Positions 1 through 12,600 of a stretch of DNA of 64,000 nucleotides are shown here, in pieces (the stretch's first letter is position 1; each line of letters begins with the position of its first letter). The notes beneath the pieces are model-generated. The model ran no database searches. It saw only the letters and a list, made by a program, of their open reading frames with translations, and was not told the origin of the DNA. The position numbers and the translations under genes were made by a program. Source of the DNA: Liolophura sinensis (taxonomy: Eukaryota > Mollusca > Polyplacophora > Chitonida > Chitonidae); assembly GCF_032854445.1 (NCBI RefSeq), contig NC_088296.1, forward strand, positions 18,217,485 to 18,281,484, written 5' to 3'.

Positions 1-696
1 ATAGACATTATAATGACACCAAATACCTGTTTCTTTATTTCTCCGTTTTTGAATCAATACTGATTTTTTAAGACTTTGCACTTTATCTTATTCATCCGCA
101 TTACCTGTAAAAATTTTTTATTTTTTTTTATTTGTTCATCTTGAACTTTAATCTGGCTGAAAAATTAACTGGAACATTAGATTCAAGCGTTTTTGCCTTG
201 TCAGTAAGATACCTGTACTTTGTCAACCCTGGCATTAGACAAGGAATTTGTATTTCACCTAAAGTTTAACATTTTTCAAGGGACATACCTGTCTTGATTC
301 TCATCGATTCAGTGACCCTATAAAACAACTTAAGTTTTTTTTTGTGAAATTTGATTAATTATCAGGAAAACTTTTGTGTTGACATCAATAATATCATTTT
401 AATGTCTGAATGTGCTGCTGAAAGCGAATTCTTACAGACCAGACTTTATTCGAAATACAGTACTACCAGTATTAATCTATTTATTTATTATTTCAGGTGA
501 TGTACAGTGTGTAATGTTGTTTTTGTGTACAGATTGTCTTCATGTTTAAAAGAATTGTACATACATGGTACTTTTTCTATTGTTCATTTATTGTTCAATA
601 GAGGGAAAGCAAATTGTACAATTTTGAATAAAAGTTTCATTCGTTCATTCATTCAAATATTATAACAACAATGTTTTGTTTTCTTTTGTTCCATAG
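1..696. other. APC intron, 5' edge of window
   Basis: AT-rich non-coding DNA upstream of the first APC exon seen here. No exon is recognisable apart from a dispersed repeat at about 537-655. The APC exons encoding the N-terminal oligomerisation coiled coil must lie before position 1, because the first visible exon matches the APC region around residue 200 of the human protein. Confidence 0.7.
537..655 (+). repeat. Dispersed repeat ending in AATAAA and (ATTC)n
   Basis: About 120 bp that recurs, diverged, at 33640-33775. Both copies share an internal block containing GCAAATTGT, a polyadenylation-like AATAAA, the string GTTTCATTC and a simple tail. This looks like the 3' end of a retroelement (LINE or SINE). 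Only the shared sequence is observed; the class is inferred. Confidence 0.5.
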
Positions 697-3600
697 TACA
701 ATCTTCAGGCAGACATGAACCGCAGACAGCTGGAGTACGAGATTCAGAAGTTACGAGAGTCGTTACAGGAGAATTTGGGATCTAGCGAATCCATAGCAAC
801 CAGACACGAGGCCAGACTCCATAAAATCCACATGATCGAGCGCGAAATGTTGAGGCTGCAACAACGACACAGCCAGCTCCAGGTAGTCAGACCGACCATA
901 CGTACACATACCCTATTTCTTCTTATTTTTAGGACAGATATAAATTGTGCTGAAAGCAAAGAATTACATCTCTCAGTTTTTTTGGTGAAAGTAAAGATAT
1001 GGATGTTGGCCATTAGATGGAGTAACCATGTGAAACAAAGAAACTAAATATTCCTGCTACAATTACATGTATATTAGTTAAAAAGAGCAGACCAGGCGTC
1101 CCAAATATTAGAAGAAATATGTTACTGTAAATCTGCAACCGTTTAATCACTGAAGCTTTTTCTGGAAAGACATTTATGCATATAATTATTATGATAATGA
1201 TGCTAAAAATGATTTGTTTGTTTCATTAAAGATGCAAACTTCACTAAAACTGCGCAAATTATTTCTCTGCACCGTATAGTACTCTCAGAGTGTTTCAAAA
1301 TGTTGGTTGCTGTAATGGTTGAAAAGGTAGAAGATTTAGGGTGCATGTTAATCTGTGTATATGATACAGCTATAAGGGCATCATTGTTTCTGATTGGTCT
1401 AGTTGCCCTGTACATGGACATTTCTGGAAAGATGATATTGCCAACAGTTTTTACAGAAACGAATAACTTATTAATCATTGAAACAAATAACATTACCTCG
1501 TGCACATGAACATGTTGTACTGCCAAAATGCTGTTCCCTCAAATGAGGTTGAAATCTGTCATATGCGCATCAAACTTGTCTTTAGGCATGTTTTACATTT
1601 ATCATAAAATTTTCTTACATCCGTAGGAAAATGCCATATTTTTTAATGAGGTCCGAAAATAATTGAAACAAAATCATAGAAAATGATAGAATCAGAAGCA
1701 CAGCCTTGTCATAATTTATCGGTTATTGTTTAATTTTGCGCAGGATCAGGAAGGTCCCAGCTCGGGAGCGTGTGAAGAGATTGAGGTGGAGAGAGCGGTG
1801 GCATTTGTGGAGGCATGTACAAATACCCCTACAGCTGGAGAGGTAAGCTTCCGAATTCCATAAACATATCGAAGATGACACCTTAATCACCTTAAACAGA
1901 TACCAAAACCATCTAACGTTGTTAACAGTATTGGTAAGTATGCCTCTAATAACAACACAACAAACCTTGTTGACACTGTAACCACATTTTATCTTTTATC
2001 ACTGAAACACAGTAAAACACGCTGACAATTAATCTGCGACAATTTCCAAAAACTGTGATGGCACCTTTACGAATTCGAAAACTAGAACTCTTCTTATTAA
2101 GGTGATGCATGAACTACATATACAACTAACACCAAAAACACCTGTGAGCTGTGATGGCACCTTTATGAATTCGAAAACTAGAACTCTTCTTAATAAGGTG
2201 ATGCATTAACTACAATTACAACTAACACCAAAAACACCTGTGAGCTGTGATGGTACCTTTACAAATTCGAAAACTAGAACTCTTCTTATTAAGGTGTTGC
2301 ATGAACTACATGTACATCTAACACCAAAAACACCTGTGAGCTGTGATGGCACCTTTATGAATTCGAAAACTAGAACTCTTCTTATTAAGGTGATGCATGA
2401 ACTACATGTACAACTAACACCAAAAACACCTGTGAACTGTGATGGCACCTTTATGAATTCGAAAACTAGAACTCTTCTTATTAAGGTGATGCATGAACTT
2501 ACATGTATATCTAACACCAAAAACACCTGTGAACTGTGATGGCACCTTTACGAATTCGAAAACTAGAACTCTTCTTATTAAGGTGATGCATCAACTACAA
2601 TTACAACTAACACCAAAAACACTCGTGAACTGTGATGGCACCTTTACGAATTCGAAAACTAGAACTCTTCTTATTAAGGTGATGCATGAACTACATGTAC
2701 AACTAACACCAAAAACACCTGTGAACTGTGATGGCACCTTTACGAATTCGAAAACTAGAACTCTTCTTATTAAGGTGATGCATGAACTACATGTACAACT
2801 AACACCAAAAACACCTCTGCGAACTCTGATGGCACCTTTACGAATTCGAAAACTAGAACTCTTCTTATTAAGGTGATGCATTAACTACATGTACAATTAA
2901 CACCAAGGACATCAATCAATCACTATTAAAACATGCTGCCACATAAACTACTTGTAGTTGGTATATGTGTAGGGCAGAGCAACTTCATGTAGATCTGGCG
3001 TTAAAAAGAATGGATTGATTGATTTATTTCTTTATTTGATTGGGGTTTTACGCCGTACTCAAGAATATTTCACTTATTATACAACAGCCAGCATTATGGT
3101 TGGAGGAAACCGGGCAGAACCTGGGGAAACCCATGACCACCTGCAGGTTGCTGGCAGATCTTCCCGCATATGAGAATGGATTGAATGCTTAGCCATCTTC
3201 ATAGTCGTGTACATGTATGATGCATATGCATGTATAGTGTTTATTTGAACAGGCTGTTGATGTATAAGGCCCAGTGTGTTAGTTTAACATCAAACATGTA
3301 TACAATGACACATACATATATGTTGTATTGTCATCATTAAATACCGTTAAAACTGACCGACCGCCTCTGATAGCACAGTTGGTAGAGCATCCGCTTCAGG
3401 AGCGGTAAATACCGGGTCAATCCTGGGTCGAGTCACACCTGAGACTTTAAAAGAGGAAGTTGTAACTTGTTCCCTTGGCGTTTAGCGTGAAGAGCATAGT
3501 GCAACCACTGGTTGACCCATATCAGTATAATGGCTCAGGCGGGGTGGCTTACTTACCTTTGGTAAGTCATCTCAGTGAAGCAGCACTAGACAAAAGAGGG

Positions 3601-6600
3601 GTGAAATCCGTCCTGCAACAAGGAGGCACATTACATGCACTCTAAGGATTCCTACGTCGTCATATGACTGAAAAGTTGTTAAGTATGAAGTTAAACCCCA
3701 AACATTCACTCACTCACTCACTCACTCACAACTCACCGTCATGGTACTGTATTAAGTGAAACGTTTTTATGCATGGCATTTAAAAATAAATAAATAAATA
3801 AATAAATACATAAATGTACTACACAAGTAAATTTGTGTTTCAACGTGGCTCGGTTGGTTAGCGGGCCAGCGCAACGTAAGAAACCAGGATCCTCTGACCA
3901 GTGCGGCCGATGTGAGTTCAAGGCCAGCTCATGCTGGCTTTCTCTCCAACCTTATGTGGAAAGGTCTGCCAGCAACCTGCGGATGGTCTTGTGTTTCCTC
4001 TAGGCTCTGCCCAGTTTCCACCCACCATAATGCTGGTCGCCGTCGTATAAGTGAATATGTATTTACATGTATAGTATAAAGATTGATGTTTTAATTTACC
4101 CCGGACTAATGTGGTTGAATTTTTGTTAGTTAGTGTTTCATACATTTTCTTGTTTTTCACAATAGGCATTCGTTCCCAAACCTGGGCAGGAAAATTCAGC
4201 CTTCACAAGTGATCGTGTAGTGAGCACTGCAGGTGATGGCACCAGGGTTGTTTCCATAGCAACGCAGACATCGGATGTGGTCATCCCAGACTTTGATGCT
4301 CTTCCAGACATCCCTGTACCTCACAGCACAAATATGTCTGCACTTTTTCATGGGGCGTGGCCCATTCCTAAGGGTGAGGCTCAGGATTGAGTAGTCTGGT
4401 ATAAGAGAATTCTTAACAATTTTAGCAACAACTTTTTGAAAAAAAGATGCCAGAAAAATTACATATAATAAGAAAATGTGAAAAAATCTTCTTCACAGTG
4501 AAAATTGTAGTTACAAAAAACATCATCACGGTTTTTGGCAATGTTGCATCCAAGAAAAATTGGTTAATGGGTATAAAGAAGTAAACTGACCGAGAAGAAC
4601 ACAACTCCCTTTTTGCGGAATTAAATGTATCTATGGTAGCCCCTTTGCAGAATTCAGAAATTCTTGTGTGAAACTGCAGTCTGCCTTTGTGGGGAGTTCT
4701 AACGAGACCATTGATTGTACAGGTATTACATTTTTATAGTGTAGTAACACTCAGTCAGCTGGGCTTTAAATTACTTAAATTTTTGCTCTTTTACACTTAG
4801 TGCAGGAAGAAATGTTGGACTTTACCGATAGCTGTGATAATTTGGGTGCTTCATATTTTGAGCACGGCCTTTTACCATCATTGAAATGGGGTAACCTAAA
4901 GCCCAAGGGGGTGGGTCGCTGGTGCCGTGGTGGTTAGCACGCCAGCCGTATGTAGGAAAGTCTGTCAGCAGTTTGCCGATGGATGTGGATTTAACCCGGA
5001 CTCTGCCCAGTTTCCTCCCACCATAATGCTGGCAGCCATCATATAAGTGAAATATTCTTGAGAACGGCGTAAAACACCTATCAAATAAAATAAATAAATA
5101 CCTAAAGCTCTAGGGCCTTTCGCACAAAGCATTTGTAGCCTTTGTTGACTGTAAGTACATTGGCAATATATATTTTGTATCATGTCTCGTCATGGTAATT
5201 AAAATTAATTTGGCGTATGGTCTCTGGTCAGAAGTATAGTAATCATGAAATAAATCTAAACTGTTGTGTTTCAGGACCAGCAGTATTAAGCGACGGGAGC
5301 TTTGCAAACTTGGGACAGCAGGAGACGGCCAGTGTGATGAGCTTCAACTCCAGCAACTCGCACGGATCTGTCCAATCATCGCCTTCGCCTCCCAAGAAAC
5401 CATCCAATCAGCATCTAGGAACAAAGGTACTTCACTTTACTTTGCAGGTGTCTATATTTTGGATCTCAGAACTTCATGTCAGGAGTCATGATGTGGACTG
5501 CTGATTTTTCATAAAAATGATGTAGAATTGTTTTGAATGTGATTTATCTTGAAGCTTTCTTAAAATTTATTGTTGAAGTAGATAGTGTATTTGTCTTAAT
5601 TAAGTAATTACATGCTTGAGAGATGTATTGTATACCACAGTATTGGCCTAATAAGGGTGCGAGGCTGCTAAATTGAAATGAAGCTACTGTCATTCATTTG
5701 AGACCCAGGAAACACTGAGTTACCCCCCCACTTTAATAAAGTCATGACTTCTGTTTTCAGTATCCATGTTTTGTGGCCCCTCAGGTGGAGATGGTGTACT
5801 CTCTGTTGTCCATGCTGGGCACACATGACAAAGATGACATGAGCAGGACACTGCTGGCCATGTCCTCCTCACAGGATAGCTGTATAGCCATGAGGCAGTC
5901 AGGTGAATTCTACTTCCTGAGACCGACTCACTAATTCAGCTGTAGTAACACTCTCGAATATCCCCACTGCAGATCTAAACTACTTAGTCTTTTCTTTTCA
6001 AGACAAAAACTGCAGTGCCTCAGATCTTATGTTCTTTGAGATACTGTGTGTCATCCAAAGCTCGGCCTGTAAAAATGTACTTCCCAGAAAAACATTATGC
6101 AGGGTTTTCATTTAGAATTGGAGAAGGAGGTTACAGTTCAAAAGTAGGTGGCTGAATTGAAAGTAATTATGCCACCAATTACTATTGTCTTCAATAATAG
6201 GACTAATCAAAGTAGGCGGCCATGGGGACGGCAGTGGACAGCGGTCTGCAGCCTGCTACTGGGATGGCAGTAGATAGCTGTCTGCAGCCTGCTACGAGGA
6301 TGGCAGTGGATAGCTGTCTGCAGCCTGCTACTGGGACAGCAGTAGACAGCTGTCTGCAGTCTGCTACAAGGATGGCAGTAGATAGCTGTCTGCAGCCTGC
6401 TACTGGGACAGCAGTAGACAGCTGTCTGCAGTCTGCTACAAGGATGGCAGTAGACAGCTTTCTGCAGCCTGCTACTGGGATGGCAGTAGATAGCTATCTG
6501 CAGCCTGCTACGAGGATGGCAGTGGATAGCTGTCTGCAGCCTGCTACTGGGACAGCAGTAGACAGCTGTCTGCAGTCTGCTACAAGGATGGCAGTAGATA

Positions 6601-9600
6601 GCTGTCTGCAGCCTGCTACTGGGACAGCAGTAGACAGCTGTCTGCAGTCTGCTACAAGAATGGCAGTAGATAGCTTTCTGCAGCCTGCTACTGGGATGGC
6701 AGTAGATGGCTGTCTGCAGCCTGCTACGAGGATGGCAGTGGATAGCTGTCTGCAGCCTGCTACTGGGACAGCAGTAGACAGCTGTCTGCAGCCTGCTACG
6801 GGAATGGCAGTAGATAGCTGTCTGCAGCCTGCTCCGGGGATGGCAGTAGATAGCTGTCTGCAGCCTGCTACGAGGATGGCAGTAGACAGCTGTCTGCAGC
6901 CTGCTACTTTTTGAACACCCTGATAAAGGCCTTTGTTTTTCTAGTGAGGAATTCATCAAACTTCATAATTAACTTATAAGTGGCCCTATAATTAGTACGT
7001 GGATATATCAATCAGAATGAAACAAAATTTGTAACATGGGAAAAAAATCTAAATCTGAAGTGAATTACGGTATTTTAATTCCTGAGTATGACAAAACACG
7101 GTTTATAAAGCTGTCGTAACACTGCATCCAATCTATACCAGTACTTCATGCCTATGTGTATTTTACGCTTTTTCTGGAGCGATAGATCCAGGGTCAATCC
7201 TGGATCGAGTCATACTTAAGACCTTAAAAGAGGAAGTTGTAACTTCCTTGCTTGGCATTCAGCACTGAAAGGGATAGTACAACCACTGGTTGACCTGTAT
7301 CAGTATAATGGCTCGGGCAGGGCGGCTTACTTGCCTTCGGTAAGGCGTCTCAGTGAAGCAGCACTAGATAAAAAGAGCAGTGGAAATCTGTCCTGGAACA
7401 AGGAGGCACATTACATGCACTCTAAGGATTCCTTCGTCGTCATATGACTGAAAAGTTGTTAAGTACGACGTTAAACCCCAATCACTCACTCACTCTTCTG
7501 CCGTTACACACACGCTGTTGTTACACCAGTTTAACCTCTTGTTTCACCAGAATAACGTAATGCTTCCCACTTTAGACTACTGCTCGCACACCATTAACAC
7601 CTTCATAGTGCTATGTTGTTTTGAGGCCTACTAGATTTATTTCGTTTCTAAAATAAAAAATATTATGTTTAATTTTTGAGGTTTCTACATAATTGTTTAC
7701 ATACAAATTTCTTGTTCTGCAGGCTGTATGCCTTTACTGATCCAGCTTCTACACGGCAGCGATAAGGAATCTGGTCTTCTGGGAAACACAAGGGGAAGTA
7801 AACCTGCACGAGCCAGAGCTGCTGCGGCACTACACAACATCGTGCATTCACATCCAGACGACAAGCGAGGCAGGAGAGAGGCACGAGTGCTACGCCTACT
7901 AGAGCAGATCCGTGCGCATTGTGACCAGCTGAGGGACCTTTTTGACGCAGAGGCTTTGGAAGACAAAGCTAGTGAGTTCATTACCAGCAACCATTTCCAC
8001 AGAGCGACTGAGTTCATTACCTGCAACCAATTCCACAGAGCGACTGAGTTCATTACCTGCAACCATTTCCACAAAGCGACTGAGTTCATTACTTGCAACC
8101 ATTTCCACAGAGCGACTGAGTTCATTACCTGCAACCATTTCCACAGAGCGACTGAGTTCATTACCTGCAACCATTTCCACCAAGGGACTGAGTTCATTAC
8201 CTGCTACCATTTCCACAGAGCAACTGAGTTCATTACCTGTAACCATTTCCACAGAGCGACTGAGTTCATTACCTGTAACAATTTCCACGGAGCAACTGAG
8301 TTTATTACCTGCAACCATTTCCACAGAGCGACTGAGTTCATTACCTGCAACCATTTCCACAGAGCGACTGAGTTCATTACCGGCAGCCATTTCCACAGAG
8401 CGACTGAGTTCATTACCTGTAACCATTTCCACAAAGCGACTGAGTTCATAACCTGCAACTTTTTCCACAAAGCGACTGAGTTCATTACTTGCAACCATTT
8501 CCACAAAGCGACTGATGTCATTACCTGCTACCATTTCCACAGAGCAACTGAGTTCATTACCTGCTACCATTTCCACAGAGCGACTGAGTTCATTACCGGC
8601 AGCCATTTCCACAGAGCGACTGAGTTCATTACCTGCAACCGTTTTCACAGAGCGACTGAGTTCATTACCTGTAACCATTTCCACAGAGCGACTGAGTTCA
8701 TTACCTGTAACCATTTCCACAGAGCGACTGGGTTCATTACCTGTAACCATTTCCACAAAGTGACTGAGTTCATTACCATGATTTTTAATAATCTTCTGTT
8801 TCTGTGGAAGTGGATAAAGTTTTTGCTGAGCACATGAGTAGTACATATAAATGGTTTTCTCTTGGGTCTGTTCAGCTATAAATGTATGACACTGTTTGCA
8901 GCCCTATACAATCAAAATTGATTGTATTAAATAAGGTATGAAAAAATTAGATTTTTCCACTTTTTGAAATGCTATTGTAAAATACTACTGTAATTCTCCA
9001 AAGCTTTTCGCATATTCTGCGTACACTTGTAAAAGCCCTCAGATTGACCACCTCAACCAATGTAGCTTTGTCTCCAAAATTGAATCAAAAGTGTGCATAA
9101 ATTGCACTGAAAGCTGCTCCTTAATATGCATAAAGGTGGGGGAATTAGGGTATATGACGAATTTTCATTTAAGACTCCAGTTCAATGAATATCAATGCCA
9201 ACAAAGTAAACATGTATCAGTTCTCTGCAGACTTTGCATTCTTGATGAATGTAATGCCACCAACAGTTAATGATTTCACTTTTAAAGTGAATTTTCTTGG
9301 TATGACTCCTAGAGTCCTACACACAACTACTGTATGATAATATCAGCGCACAAGATAGTTTCATTACAAAGTCTTCTAGGATGAAGATCACAACAACAAA
9401 CCATATGTCAGCAGATGATTTGTGATCCTTCTCTATGAATCTGTCACATTTATCTCCCTTTAGATAAGTCTTCAGATATTGACCACCATCCTGGTCCTGC
9501 CATTGCCGCCCTGATGAAGCTGTCATTTGATGAAGAACACAGACATGCCATTTGTACATTGGGTAAGTTCTTGTCATAGTTTCTCTAAATCAACCTCCAG

Positions 9601-12600
9601 CTTTAAGGGGGGGGGGGGGGGGGGAGATTGTAGTGTATGTATGTAATTAGGGGAAAAACAGTGATCAGTATTTTTATTGTACTTTTGTTTAATTGATGTA
9701 AAACCCCATTCATCATTTGTTTAAATGTCCATACAGCTGTTAATTTGTGTAAATATATTTTAAACTTTCATTTTCATGGGGTGGGGGGGGGGGGAATTTA
9801 TTTGTGTCAGTTTACACCATGTAGTCTTAACAAAAGTAAAATAGAACCTTCGAGTAAGAATTTAACAACTTCCGAAAAGTGTTAATTGCAGGACCAAGTA
9901 AGTCACATTTGCAGCATTTTGGTAACATTTTTGATTCTGCATAATTTTATGGACCACAATTAAGAATCATAATAATAGAAGAGATAACGAGTTAAGAGTT
10001 AGCTCATTTATCATCCTCCACAGTGATGATGCCAGAGATTGCCATAGAGTGACAGGGAGAAAACAGTGACTAAGGTACCCTAGTTTTTCAAATCCTTGTC
10101 AGATTTGTTACATGCAATACAGGAACCATTGAAATACATTATATATTAAATGTGCCTCCTCTTTTTTTTTTTCTAGGTGGGCTTCAGGCTATAGCAGAGC
10201 TCCTAGAAGTGGACCAGATGATTCATGATAACACAACAGAGCAGTACAACATCACGATGCGACGCTACGCCTGCATGGCACTCACAAATCTTACCTTTGG
10301 TGACGGAACAAACAAGGCTTTGTTGTGCTCCATGAAAACGTGCATGGAGGCTCTGGTAGCTCAGCTTCATTCTCCTAATGAGGATTTGTGTCAGGTGGCA
10401 GCAAGCGTTCTGAGGAATTTGTCGTGGCGCGCCGATCTGGCTAGTAAAAAGACGCTTCGGGAGGTGGGCGCCGTGACAACGCTGACAACGGCAGCTATGG
10501 TCGTCAAGAAGGAGTCAACTTTGAAAAGCATTCTTAGTGCCCTGTGGAATCTGTCTGCACACTGCAGCGAAAACAAAGCTGACATTTGCGCTGTTGATGA
10601 CGCCCTGGTTTTTTTGGTCAACACGCTGACTTACAAAAGCCCCTCGAAGACATTAGCTATAATCGAGAACGGTGGCGGAATTTTGAGAAATGTTTCCAGC
10701 CATATCGCAATCCGCGAGGAATATCGCCGAGTGCTTCGCCAACACGGCTGTCTACAAATCCTCCTGAAACATTTGCGCTCTCCAAGTTTGACAATCGTGA
10801 GCAACGCGTGTGGAACTTTGTGGAACCTCAGTGCTCGTTGTCCTGAGGATCAGCAAGCATTATGGGATATGGGCGCTGTGAGCATGCTGAAAAACTTGCT
10901 TCATTCGAAGCACAAAATGATTTCCATGGGAAGTGCCGCTGCCTTGAAGAACCTTCTTGCAGCGCGACCTTCCATGGGTGCCATGGATCCAATGGACAAA
11001 CACAAAACCAACATGCCATCGCTCCATGCACGAAAACAGAGAGCCCTGGAGGCAGAAATTGATCAGAGTTTATCTGAGACATGTGAAAATGTGGATAGCC
11101 CACGTGACAGCCCAGTGGATTTGATTTCTAAAAAAGAAGAGCAAGACCCGAAGCGTTTTCTCTTCGGGATGGACAACGGTGGAATGTTTGCACCCCATGG
11201 AGAAGGAGAGCCCAGACGCTCTCTTTTAAGAGGGCAGTTCTTCCCTAGGAGTGGCAGTGGGGACAGTTCGCCATTAATAGAGAACCGTTTACGTTCTCCA
11301 CAAAGGGTTGCACGCTCTGGCAGTCAGGACAGTGTTGGAAGTGTTCATTCTGACATTTCACATGATCGATCTCGTGTCCAGAACATGCTGGCAAAAAGCT
11401 CCAAACTTCTTCATGAGCGTCAGGGTGGAAGTCTGGACAGACGAAAGGACGGGCACCACAGCTTGCAAGGCTACACATCCGGCAGCCGTTCACTGGACTC
11501 AGCCGCTGAAATTTATCGGGCGAGACACGGCAGTCCAGCAAACAGTCGCATCATGCAGGTTATGAAAGAAGTAGCCTTACATGCAGGGTTGGAAAGCGAG
11601 TACAACCGCAATCCAGGAAACCAAGGCGAAAAGGGTCAGTTGCGAGATCCGCAAAGCAGACGTTTTCACATGGGGTTTCAACCGCCGCCACATGCCATGA
11701 AGGGAATATATGGTGCAAACGAACCAGGCCATGGATATAAAAACGAGGGTGGTGGTAGTCGGTTGTCAAAGGGAGAGAACTCAGGTTCTGAGGACGAGCC
11801 TATAAATTACAGTATGAAATATGACCCTGATTCATCTGATATGGTAGAAATGCCGGATAAAAATGGACCTCCGAGAAACAATCAGAACTTCCATCCAGCT
11901 CTCAATAATAGACCAGTGCCAAAAGTGGGCAATTATGTTGGATCTACATTCACTGTCCAACAAGACATGCCAAACATGGTCAGAAACAATTTCCCAGCAC
12001 CCAAAAACGTTCAGGCTGAAAGGAACTATTTCAACGACAAAACACCACAGCCTGCAAACACGAAAAAACTGAATGCTTTGCATGAAACTGACTTTGCCAC
12101 TGACGACCAGCCCACAGACTACAGCAGATTGTACGCTGAGCATTCTGATGAAGCGTTCACCTCGGAGCAATCAGGGAGCTACCCACCCCACTTCAGGGAC
12201 TGTGCAGATTGTAAGCTGGAAGAGGCGCGCAGAACCAATGACATGCTAGAACAAATGATGGGAGATGATGACTGTGTGAGGACATTCTACACAGAAGGTA
12301 CGCCGCTGAATTACATGTCAACGGCAACATCCATGACAGACCTGAGTGCTCACCCCCAGAGAGCAGATGCTACGAAGGCCGTCATGAATCAAGTCCCCGA
12401 AGACGATGCCCATGGTTATGCCACTCATTTCGAAAAGGACACCAACAACGATGGCTTATCGGAAAGCGTCCGAGAAGTTTACAATGACACTGTCCAGGAG
12501 AGAACAGTGGTCGCTCCAGACTCAGAGGCCCATAGTCCTTCAGAAAAGCCCAAGACTTACTGCGAAGAAGGCACACCCATCTGCTTCTCAAGAGTTAGCT

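Larger units (their letters stand above)
7723..10977 (+). other. APC: APC armadillo-repeat region
   Basis: The armadillo superhelix is encoded by exons 7723-7971 and 9464-9562 and the first 800 bp of the last exon. Recognisable helices include MALTNLTFGD, ASVLRNLSWRAD, SALWNLSAHC, GGILRNVSSHIA, CGTLWNLSARCP and AAALKNLLAARP. In APC proteins this domain binds Asef, KAP3 and other cortical partners. Strong identity to vertebrate APC across this stretch anchors the gene assignment. Confidence 0.93.

Noticed and set aside
3362..3440. Functional tRNA gene on the plus strand
   Set aside because: tRNA-like head continues into a SINE body; the acceptor stem does not close, and several copies share the same defects.
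6207..6959. 250-codon minus-strand ORF
   Set aside because: Same reason: reverse reading of a 36-bp minisatellite, with no protein-like composition.
7899..8846. Minus-strand ORF of 315 codons (repeating ELSRSVEMVAGN)
   Set aside because: It lies wholly on the 36-bp array; a period divisible by 3 keeps all repeats in one frame, so the ORF is a by-product.
10152..10176. APC last exon beginning at 10152
   Set aside because: This is intron sequence including the polypyrimidine tract; the AG acceptor is at 10175-10176 and the conserved protein resumes at 10177.
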